From Clostridia bacterium (lineage in GTDB: Bacteria; Bacillota; Clostridia; Christensenellales; CALWSW01), in NCBI GenBank assembly GCA_019421925.1, contig JAHZEH010000098.1, forward strand, positions 1 through 7,217: a stretch of DNA of 7,217 bases. The letters are read 5' to 3'. The notes beneath the pieces were generated by a model. The model worked only from the letters and a program-made list of their open reading frames with translations, did not search any database and was not told the DNA's origin. Shown piece by piece: positions 1-5,470 of this stretch. The translations under genes and the position numbers were made by a program. Positions within the stretch are counted from its first letter, which is position 1. Every line of letters begins with the position of its first letter.

Positions 1-1838
1 AATACAATGTCAGCCTGCAATCCTTCAGAATCCCCTATGCCAGCGAATTATGGGAGCTCCCCAGCGGCACAACGATCGACTATGTCTCATGGGCGGGCAA
101 CGGGAGCAGCAATCGGAGCGAAGGAGCCAGCGCACTGCTTGCCAACGGAGGGAACAGTGCCTATTACTTTTTTAAAACGGCTCAGTACAGAAAATTTGTT
201 TTAAAGTATGATGCCAACGGGGGGACCGGAGCGCCGGCCGCACAGGAGTATCAGGCCACAAGCCAGTATGAATACAGCCATACTTTTACAATTTCCAGCG
301 TCACACCCACCAGGGAGGATTATACTTTCCTGGGCTGGTCCACCAGCCCGACGGCGGCTGCGGCGGAGAGGCAGCCCGGGGGCTCCATCGTTGTGAGCGG
401 CACGACAACCCTGTACGCCGTGTGGCAGAGGAATGCTGTAAACCCGAATGCTCCGGGGGAGAACGAGGTTTTGGCTCTGCTGCAAAGCGGTGCTGTTAAA
501 ATCAGCTGCATCAACACTGGAGCCGTCCATGGAGATCAGACCTATGGCCTATTGGCGGGCGGCTTTTCCATCGGAGCTGTGGAGGGGGATGCCGCGAGCG
601 GCTATACCTGCCAGATCACGGTGACGCCAGCCGCCTATGTGAGCCAGTACAGCACGGACAAATCAGCCGTCCACACCCTTGCCCCTGCCGGCCAGGGAAA
701 CAAGGCCATCACTTTGCTCTACCGCGGCGGGGCCTGGACGGTGAACACGGCCCTGCCGGTGACCTTTACGGTGGAGTGCGAACCGCAGGCCCCGGAGATT
801 CCCACTGGGCCGGTACCGGAGGTGCTGAAGGAGCTCCTGAAGGTGGAGGTCTCCTGTGCGGACAGCGCCGGCCATGGGGCGCGGCAGTATGACCTGGCGG
901 CGGGCAGCTACACGGTGGGCGCTGTTGCCAGGGATGTTGACGGAGACCGCTATACGGTGACGGTGACCGGCGTGACGCCCGGTCCCTATGTAGACCTTTA
1001 TAACCAGGAGTTCACAGGACATCGGTTCCAAACGGGGGATACCGGCGCCGCCAAGATACTTGTCTGGGACGGCGAGGCATGGCAGCTGCCCGAGGGCGGA
1101 GACGGCCTGTTCCGGCTGAAAATGACTTGCCGGACGGAGACGCTCTATACGGTGTCCTTTGACAGCCAGGGCGGAAGCAGTGTCGCCCCGCTGACCAATA
1201 TCGTCCCGGGGAGCAGGATCACCCAACCGGCCCAGCCTGTGAGAAACCAGTACCGGTTCACTGGCTGGTACCGGGAAGCGGCCTGCATCAATCTCTGGGC
1301 TTTCGATGCAGACACGGTTCAGTCCAACCTGTGGCTGTATGCCGGTTGGGAGTATGTGGGCGGAGGCCCGGCGGCGGAGACCAGAATCCGCATCACCTAT
1401 GATGCGGGCAGCCAGGGACGCATTGCCTCGGTTCAGGGGGCGGTGGAATCCCTCACCACGACCCAGGCCCGGGAGCTCCTGCCTCTGGGAGACCACACCT
1501 CCAACATCACGGTGACAGTGGCTTCCAACGATGGCGTCCGTTTTACCGGCTGGGCTTTGGAAGGGGGAACGCTGGTCGATCCTGCAACTTATTATGCCCT
1601 GTCGGATACCACCTTCTACGCGGTTTACGAGCAGGAGGGGCTGGGCGATGAGGTGGTCTCAGAGCCCACAGAGGAGGCCGCCACAGAGGAGCCCGTGGAG
1701 GAGAACGGCGGAGAGGAGGAGGCCGTGCCCGAGGAGATTCCCGCAACCGGGGACGAACCTGCCGGGATCTCTCTGCTGCTGTGGATTCTGCCCGCGGCCG
1801 CCCTGCTGGCGGTGCGGAGGAGAGCGCGGCCATACTAA
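1..1838 (+). CDS. Cell-wall-anchored surface protein with InlB-type repeats (5' end missing)
   Basis: The frame read from base 3 is open from the window edge to the TAA at 1836-1838, giving 611 residues, so the true start is upstream. A GTG at 393 also opens this frame, but coding sense continues upstream of it: the first InlB-like repeat begins near 192, so 393 is not the start. Domain order is an unplaced N-terminal segment, an InlB B-type (Listeria-Bacteroides) repeat at 192-428, two copies of an unnamed domain at 462-782 and 813-1133, a second B-type repeat at 1140-1352, a degenerate third at 1383-1634, a Glu-rich linker, then IPATGD, a hydrophobic stretch and RRRARPY. The C-terminus is a typical sortase signal with Ile in place of Leu in LPxTG, so the protein should be anchored to peptidoglycan. 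B-type repeats are common in adhesins and other surface proteins, but the ligand cannot be read. The gene converges on the lipoprotein operon and has no evident functional link to it. Confidence 0.9.
   Translation, partial: YNVSLQSFRIPYASELWELPSGTTIDYVSWAGNGSSNRSEGASALLANGGNSAYYFFKTAQYRKFVLKYDANGGTGAPAAQEYQATSQYEYSHTFTISSVTPTREDYTFLGWSTSPTAAAAERQPGGSIVVSGTTTLYAVWQRNAVNPNAPGENEVLALLQSGAVKISCINTGAVHGDQTYGLLAGGFSIGAVEGDAASGYTCQITVTPAAYVSQYSTDKSAVHTLAPAGQGNKAITLLYRGGAWTVNTALPVTFTVECEPQAPEIPTGPVPEVLKELLKVEVSCADSAGHGARQYDLAAGSYTVGAVARDVDGDRYTVTVTGVTPGPYVDLYNQEFTGHRFQTGDTGAAKILVWDGEAWQLPEGGDGLFRLKMTCRTETLYTVSFDSQGGSSVAPLTNIVPGSRITQPAQPVRNQYRFTGWYREAACINLWAFDADTVQSNLWLYAGWEYVGGGPAAETRIRITYDAGSQGRIASVQGAVESLTTTQARELLPLGDHTSNITVTVASNDGVRFTGWALEGGTLVDPATYYALSDTTFYAVYEQEGLGDEVVSEPTEEAATEEPVEENGGEEEAVPEEIPATGDEPAGISLLLWILPAAALLAVRRRARPY
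192..428 (+). repeat. InlB B-type repeat 1 (protein level)
   Basis: The encoded segment starts KFVLKYDANGGTGAP, has a central FLGWSTSP and ends TTLYAVWQ. This is the Listeria-Bacteroides repeat pattern: a beta-strand into Y/FDxxGG, then F-x-GW, then LYAxW. It lies upstream of the GTG at 393 in the same frame, which shows that the gene extends further 5'. Confidence 0.85.
462..782 (+). repeat. Unnamed surface domain, copy 1
   Basis: About 107 residues with the pattern V-x-I-S-C, then HG, Y-x-L, a GGFSIGAV segment, TCQITVTPAAYVSQY, a HTLAP segment, ITLLY, AWTV and a final PVTFTVEC. It aligns along its length with the segment at 813-1133, so it is one of two tandem beta-rich domains. Each copy has a Cys near its start and another at its end, which could pair. 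I do not recognise a named family. Confidence 0.6.
813..1133 (+). repeat. Unnamed surface domain, copy 2
   Basis: This copy matches copy 1 in order: EVSC, HGARQYDLAAGSYTVGAV, YTVTVTGVTPGPYVDLY, a GHRF segment, AKILVWDGEAWQL and KMTC. Identity is clearly partial, so the duplication is old. The two copies sit between the first and second B-type repeats. Confidence 0.6.
1140..1352 (+). repeat. InlB B-type repeat 2 (protein level)
   Basis: The segment reads TLYTVSFDSQGGSS, then RFTGWYREA, then LWLYAGWE. This is a standard B-type repeat and the best-conserved of the three in this protein. Confidence 0.85.
1383..1634 (+). repeat. Degenerate third B-type repeat
   Basis: RIRITYDAGSQG, then VRFTGWALEGG, then DTTFYAVYEQ keep the beginning, the F-x-GW centre and the YAVY end. 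The spacing before FTGW is longer than in the other two and the DxxGG motif is altered, so this is either a diverged repeat or a related beta-grasp unit. Confidence 0.55.
1737..1835 (+). other. Sortase sorting signal (IPATG, hydrophobic segment, basic tail)
   Basis: IPATG is encoded at 1737-1751. A hydrophobic stretch (GISLLLWILPAAALLAV) and a basic tail (RRRARPY) follow. It is preceded by a Glu/Pro-rich linker typical of a wall-spanning region. Sortase would be expected to cleave between Thr and Gly. Confidence 0.85.
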
Positions 1839-1865
1839 ATCAATCCAATCCCATTCAGTAAAGAA

Positions 1866-1900
1866 GAGGCGCCCGGCTGGAAACAGCCGGGCGCCTCATT
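1866..1900. terminator. Probable bidirectional terminator between convergent genes
   Basis: A perfect 14-bp inverted repeat, GAGGCGCCCGGCTG at 1866-1879 and its complement at 1884-1897, closes a GAAA tetraloop. It lies 28 bases after the surface-protein stop and 24 bases after the stop of the minus-strand operon. Only ATT follows on the plus strand, while on the minus strand the stem is followed by TTCTTTACT. It should therefore work better as an intrinsic terminator for the lipoprotein operon, though the very stable stem may stop both. Confidence 0.8.
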
Positions 1901-1920
1901 ATGCTATGGATCTTTGGGGT

Positions 1921-3048
1921 TTATTCCACCGTGAATACGATGGTGGAGGACAGGGGGGAGACGGCGCCGTCCGCGGTGACGGAGCGGACGAACAGCTCAT
2001 AGGCGCCGGGGGCTTCGGGGGTATAGGTGAAGTACCAATAGACCCACTTGTCAGAGGAGGCGCTGGCGGTGTCATACCCCGTCCAGGTCTCGCCGCCGTC
2101 CAGGGAGAACTCCACCCGGGCGATGGCCTTGTCATAATCGTCCGCGTAACCCTCGAAGGTCACGGGCTCGCCCACGGAGAAGACCTCGCCGTTGGCGTAG
2201 TTGACGATGCCGATGTTGGGACGGTTGACATATTCGCCCTCTTTGCCGGCCTCGGTCAGCACGGTGGGCTCCTGGGCCTCGCTCGTGAAGCGGATCTCCG
2301 TCACGCGGCGGGTGAAATACTTGGCCACAGAGGAGGGCATCCAGAGCTGGACAGGGTTGCCCTGGGAGGCGGGGAGCTCCTCGCCGCCGATCTGATAGAC
2401 CAGCAGAGCGTCGCGGTCCAGCATATAGGACAGGGGCATGGGCTGGGCGTAGCCGTCGTCGGAGATGACAGAGACGGTGTTAACGCCCTCCTGGAGCCCC
2501 GCCATCTCCACGATGTCCTTCATGGGGATGCCGGTGACGCGGGCGTTGGCGATGGCGGACCCGCCCGCGGGGTTATTCGCGCAGGCGCAGGTCATGGTCG
2601 CCGTCTGGGAATTCTTCTCAGCCAGTTCGGAGAGGGAGGCAGTGAAGGCGTTTTTAACGTCGCCGTCCACGCTGATGGTCCAGTCCTTGGCTTCGCCCTC
2701 CACGATGGCTTCTTTGGCCGGGGAGGAGCATACGCCGGTGACGGCGGTGCCGAAGAGGTTGAAGACGGCGTCGTTGGGGGTCAGAACGTCCTGATTGAAG
2801 GAGAAGCCGCCCTGGATGTTGGGGACCTTGACAGTCTCCACGGGTTCGGCGATGAAGGTCTTGACGCCGATGCCGTTGACATAGGTGGTGTCGCCCACCT
2901 TCTGAGAGGCGGGTACGGCTGCCGCCTCGGGGGCGGGAGCCGGAGCCTCTTTTACCTCTGCCTGAGGGATAGCGGCGGCGCAGCCGGTGAGGAGCACCGA
3001 AGCGCCTGTGACCGCGCTGAGTACCTTATAGGTGTTGCTCTTTTTCAT
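1921..3048 (-). CDS. Sulfite-oxidase-fold (molybdopterin-type) lipoprotein
   Basis: This 375-residue protein has a lipoprotein signal: MKKSNTYK, a hydrophobic core, then LLTGC with the lipidated Cys at 23. An Ala/Pro-rich linker covers about 24-50. Residues about 115-255 match the oxidoreductase molybdopterin-binding fold of the sulfite oxidase family, with the W-x-I-x-V-x-G start, CACANNPAGGS, NARVTGIP, a DDGY segment, LLVYQIGGEEL and RRVTEIRF. Residues about 275-375 resemble the Ig-like domain that follows this fold (VEFSLDGGETW, then YTPEAPGAYELFVRSV). Cys156 aligns with Cys497 of the upstream gene's product and is the candidate Mo-thiolate ligand; Cys154 sits two residues before it. There are no haem or FMN motifs. 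The protein is clearly a paralogue of the C-terminal half of its operon partner, sharing G-x-F-x-F-x-Q, T-P-x-D, SLxELAExNS and VTGIP, so a complex is plausible. The substrate is unknown, and the cofactor is doubtful because no twin-Arg export signal is seen. Confidence 0.88.
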   Translation of the reverse strand: MKKSNTYKVLSAVTGASVLLTGCAAAIPQAEVKEAPAPAPEAAAVPASQKVGDTTYVNGIGVKTFIAEPVETVKVPNIQGGFSFNQDVLTPNDAVFNLFGTAVTGVCSSPAKEAIVEGEAKDWTISVDGDVKNAFTASLSELAEKNSQTATMTCACANNPAGGSAIANARVTGIPMKDIVEMAGLQEGVNTVSVISDDGYAQPMPLSYMLDRDALLVYQIGGEELPASQGNPVQLWMPSSVAKYFTRRVTEIRFTSEAQEPTVLTEAGKEGEYVNRPNIGIVNYANGEVFSVGEPVTFEGYADDYDKAIARVEFSLDGGETWTGYDTASASSDKWVYWYFTYTPEAPGAYELFVRSVTADGAVSPLSSTIVFTVE

Positions 3049-3057
3049 CGTGATGCG

Positions 3058-3063
3058 CCTCCT
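3058..3063 (-). promoter_or_regulatory. Ribosome binding site joined to the upstream stop codon
   Basis: AGGAGG on the minus strand directly abuts the TAA (3064-3066) of the 719-residue gene and lies 9 bases before the ATG at 3048. The genes are separated by 15 bases. This indicates one transcript and probable translational coupling, and it fixes the start of the 375-residue gene. Confidence 0.85.
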
Positions 3064-5223
3064 TTATTCTACGTTGAACATGAGCATGCCGTTTTTGAAG
3101 TTGACGCGGCCCTGATCGGTCACGGCTCTGCAGTAGAGCACGTAGGAACCGGCCTTGGGGGGCGTAAACTCAAACGTCCAGTAGAGCCACCTCTCGTTGT
3201 CGGTGCCCTCCGTCGCAAAGGTGGTCCAGGTCTTGCCGCGGTCCATGGAGAACTCCACAGCGACGATCCTCTCGTCGAAGCCGTCCGCATAGCCGTTGAA
3301 GGTGATGGTCTCGCCCAGGTCGAAGAACTGGCCGTTGTCATAGTAGAAGATGGCGGTGTTGGGCTTGTTGAAGAAGCCGCCGTCCGGGTTCGGGGTGCCG
3401 ACCATGCGGCGGGTGGCCGCGCCGGCACTGATGCGGATCTCCTTGACGCGCTTGGTGAAGCCGCCTGCAGCCGTGGCGGGATACCAGACCTGGCAGGGAT
3501 AGCCCAGCTCAGGGGTCAGGTACTGGCCGTTGACCTTGTAGACCAGCAGGGACTCGGACTCATAGTTGTTGATGAAATCCAGGGAGGTGACGGCGCCCGT
3601 CCACAGGTCGTCGCCTACGAAGAGCGCGCCGTCGGCGTCCTCGTTGAGCTGGGCCTTGGAGAGGATGTAGGAGAGGGGGATGCCGGTGACCTCCACGTTG
3701 GCGCACAGGGAACCGCCGGGCTGATTGACCTGGCAGGAGAGCTTCATGACCTTGGTGACGGAGTTCTCCTCAGCCAGCTCCTTGAGGCTGAGCGTGACGG
3801 GTTCGGCGACCGCGCCGGTGATCTCGAAAGTCCATTCGTCGAAGATGGACTGATCCACGTCGTAGTTGGGCTGGATGCCGCGGTTGGTGCCGTTGCCCCA
3901 GTACCAGAAGATGTCGTCCACGGGGGTGATGTATTCCTGGTCGAAGGTGAAGTTGCCGGTGACATTGGACACATCCGTCCAGCCCGTCATAACTTCGTAT
4001 TTGACGTCGTCCCACAGGGTGTATTCGCCCGTCTGGCCGTCGATGTGATGGCAGCTCAGGCAGTTACCGTCAAAGTAGTCGCTGAAGTAGTGGGCGGTGT
4101 GGATTGTATTGCGGGTGGGGTTACGGGAGGCATGGCAGGGCATGCAGTTCCAGTAGGTCATCTCCACATTGTAGGTCATCTCCAGTTCCGGATGGGACAT
4201 GGGCATGGCCTGGACGATCTGCTCCAGCTCATGGCAGGCGTTGCAGCCGCGCTCGTCGGCGTGAAGCATGGCGGTGTTGTAGACGAAGCGCTCCGAGGGG
4301 ATGGTCTGGACCTGGACGCCGTTATCCAGCGTTTTGCGCACGGGGGCGTTTTCGATGATGGCGAGCTGGTTTTTCTCGTCGATCGCCTGGTTGCGCTCAT
4401 CACCCGTCAGACCGTACAGAGAGGCGTAGGAGAAGGGCTTGGGCAGGGTGGAGAGCAGGGTGCCGTCTCCGGAGAGGGTGGCGCCCGCGTCGCCCAGAGC
4501 CACAGTGACGCCCTCAATGATGGCGGCAGAGGTGACGGTTGCGCCCGAAACCGTGTCCACCAGGGTGTTCTGAGCCGCGAGGATGGCGGCGGGGATCTGC
4601 TCGAAGGGAGCTTCGCAGTATCCGGCGCGCTCCTTGTTGTCGCCAATCTGGATGTCCGTCATGAGGCCGCCCTCAATGGTGACCGTCACGGAGAAGGCAC
4701 CGCCGTAGCCGGTGGTCTCGCCGATGTAGACGCCATCCTTCATGCCCGAGAACACGGAGGAGACGGGGGTGGTTGCGGAAGCGGATTTGGCCTGGCTGAG
4801 GCAGTCCTCCACAGCGGCGATGATCGCCTTGCTGGTGTTGGTGGCGCCCGAGACGGCGTCCACCTGGGTAGACTGGGCCTCAACGATAGCGGCCGGAATC
4901 TTTTCAATGGCCGGATCACTGATGCCGGCGGTCTCGCTGTGTTCAGAGACCGCGACCTCTGTGATGGCGTTGGCGTCCACCGTCACCGTGACGGTGACAG
5001 GGCCGTTGTTGCCCTGACCCTTGCCTGTGTAAGAGCCGGGCGTATAGATGCCGGCAGCCTCAGGCGTGGCTTCCGGGGTGGCTTCGGGCGTCGCCTCAGG
5101 CGCAGCGGTTGCTCCGCTGTCGGGCGCAGGGGTTGTGTCCGTTGCTGCAGGGGCGCAGCCGCCCAGGGCGATCAGGCAGCACAGCGCGAGCGCAAGCAAC
5201 TGGATGAGTGGCTTTTTCTTCAT
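3064..5223 (-). CDS. Multidomain redox lipoprotein: two FMN-binding domains, three haem c sites, sulfite-oxidase-like fold
   Basis: This 719-residue product begins with a lipoprotein signal (MKKKPLIQ, then LGGC, lipidated Cys23) and a PEAT-repeat linker. FMN-binding domain 1 spans about 59-145 and has D122-AVSGAT128. Domain 2 spans about 163-243 and has D223-TVSGAT229. Both fit the D-x-x-S/T-G-A-T motif whose last Thr receives FMN covalently from ApbE. Three haem c sites follow, CNACH (327-331), CMPCH (360-364) and CLSCH (388-392), with His321, 344, 375, 378 and 393 nearby as possible distal ligands. Residues about 420-600 match the sulfite oxidase molybdopterin fold, with SCQVNQPGGS and candidate ligand Cys497, and about 615-719 match its Ig-like partner domain (VEFSMDRGKTW). 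The likely role is extracytosolic electron transfer, with flavins and haems feeding or draining the C-terminal domain; direction and substrate are unknown. It is first in a two-gene operon. No membrane quinol partner, ApbE or cytochrome maturation gene lies in the window. Confidence 0.92.
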   Translation of the reverse strand: MKKKPLIQLLALALCCLIALGGCAPAATDTTPAPDSGATAAPEATPEATPEATPEAAGIYTPGSYTGKGQGNNGPVTVTVTVDANAITEVAVSEHSETAGISDPAIEKIPAAIVEAQSTQVDAVSGATNTSKAIIAAVEDCLSQAKSASATTPVSSVFSGMKDGVYIGETTGYGGAFSVTVTIEGGLMTDIQIGDNKERAGYCEAPFEQIPAAILAAQNTLVDTVSGATVTSAAIIEGVTVALGDAGATLSGDGTLLSTLPKPFSYASLYGLTGDERNQAIDEKNQLAIIENAPVRKTLDNGVQVQTIPSERFVYNTAMLHADERGCNACHELEQIVQAMPMSHPELEMTYNVEMTYWNCMPCHASRNPTRNTIHTAHYFSDYFDGNCLSCHHIDGQTGEYTLWDDVKYEVMTGWTDVSNVTGNFTFDQEYITPVDDIFWYWGNGTNRGIQPNYDVDQSIFDEWTFEITGAVAEPVTLSLKELAEENSVTKVMKLSCQVNQPGGSLCANVEVTGIPLSYILSKAQLNEDADGALFVGDDLWTGAVTSLDFINNYESESLLVYKVNGQYLTPELGYPCQVWYPATAAGGFTKRVKEIRISAGAATRRMVGTPNPDGGFFNKPNTAIFYYDNGQFFDLGETITFNGYADGFDERIVAVEFSMDRGKTWTTFATEGTDNERWLYWTFEFTPPKAGSYVLYCRAVTDQGRVNFKNGMLMFNVE
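5053..5100 (-). repeat. Tandem PEAT linker repeat (protein level)
   Basis: Residues 42-57 of the 719-residue protein are PEAT, PEAT, PEAT and PEAA, each encoded by 12 bases. Synonymous codons differ between units (CCT/CCC/CCG, GAG/GAA), so the repeat is kept at the protein level and is not a recent slippage product. It forms a flexible tether between the lipidated Cys23 and the first FMN domain. Confidence 0.85.
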
Positions 5224-5233
5224 TTTAGATGTA

Positions 5234-5240
5234 CCCTCCT
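5234..5240 (-). promoter_or_regulatory. Ribosome binding site of the redox operon
   Basis: AGGAGGG on the minus strand lies 10 bases before the ATG at 5223. It supports this start for the 719-residue lipoprotein, which also gives a complete signal peptide. Confidence 0.85.
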
Positions 5241-5252
5241 ATCAGTTTTGTT

Positions 5253-5320
5253 ACAGACTGAGCATCCTTCTGTCGATATAGGGGCAGTGTTCTGCTTTCT
5301 CAGAAGGAGGGACAGTCTGT
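5253..5320 (-). promoter_or_regulatory. Structured 5' leader (nested hairpin) of the redox operon
   Basis: Read on the minus strand, ACAGACTG (5320-5313) can pair with CAGTCTGT (5260-5253). TCCTTCTG (5308-5301) can pair with CAGAAGGA (5272-5265). Within the apical loop, GCAG and CTGC form a small third stem around AACA. The two long stems are separated by a symmetric 4x4 internal loop. The structure starts at the predicted transcription start and ends 12 bases before the ribosome binding site. It could stabilise the mRNA, act as a cis-regulatory RNA, or simply reflect paired DNA operator sites. I do not recognise it as a known riboswitch. Confidence 0.5.
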
Positions 5321-5324
5321 GATA

Positions 5325-5354
5325 ATTTTATTAAAACATGTTGCTCCTAAGCAA
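5325..5354 (-). promoter_or_regulatory. Candidate promoter of the redox operon
   Basis: On the minus strand, TTGCTT (5354-5349), an 18-base spacer and TAAAAT (5330-5325) resemble a sigma-A promoter with a good -10 and a poor -35, as is common for promoters needing an activator. Transcription would start near 5318-5320, giving a leader of about 95 bases. Confidence 0.45.
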
Positions 5355-5427
5355 AAAATGCTGTATCTTTGTAAAGAGTATATGTTTTTTTTAGTTCTGC
5401 GTGAAAATATGTCTAAAACATAGAAGT

Positions 5428-5448
5428 AACTGTACAGTCTGTACAGTT
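5428..5448. promoter_or_regulatory. 21-bp inverted repeat, candidate operator
   Basis: AACTGTACAG and CTGTACAGTT are perfect inverted arms around a single T at 5438. Each arm also contains the self-complementary 8-mer CTGTACAG, so the site is both an inverted and a direct repeat with a 9-base period. It ends just before the purine-rich ribosome binding site of the first AraC-type gene (about 5451-5465) and 22 bases before its ATG, a position suited to autoregulation. Its core ACAGTCTGT recurs exactly at 5312-5320 and with one mismatch at 5253-5261. I found no convincing plus-strand promoter; TTGCTC-N17-TATCTT at 5341-5369 is the best weak candidate. Confidence 0.6.
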
Positions 5449-5470
5449 TAGGGGAAGAGGAGAGGGACGG

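Noticed and set aside
663..1496. A 277-codon minus-strand frame inside the surface-protein gene
   Set aside because: It is antisense to well-defined InlB-type repeats, rich in Arg/Pro/Gly, with no recognisable domain and no convincing ribosome binding site.
393..1838. GTG at 393 as the start of the surface protein
   Set aside because: The frame is open to the window edge and encodes most of an InlB-type repeat before 393. No ribosome binding site lies at the right distance.
1531..5322. A 1263-codon open frame on the plus strand crossing the whole redox operon
   Set aside because: It is antisense to two genes with clear domains, strong ribosome binding sites and signal peptides, and it also runs through the terminator hairpin and the intergenic gap. 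The translation is Gly/Asp/Val-rich without recognisable domains, as expected for the complement of GC-rich codons.
5353..5392. Possible terminator formed by AGCA/TGCT or CTTT/AAAG with the following run of T
   Set aside because: The stems have only four base pairs and are AT-rich or poorly spaced from the T run, and no plus-strand gene ends upstream of it.
5224..5470. Known riboswitch, such as a molybdenum-cofactor riboswitch, in the divergent region
   Set aside because: The leader folds into a simple nested hairpin and I could not see the conserved multi-helix core of that riboswitch class.
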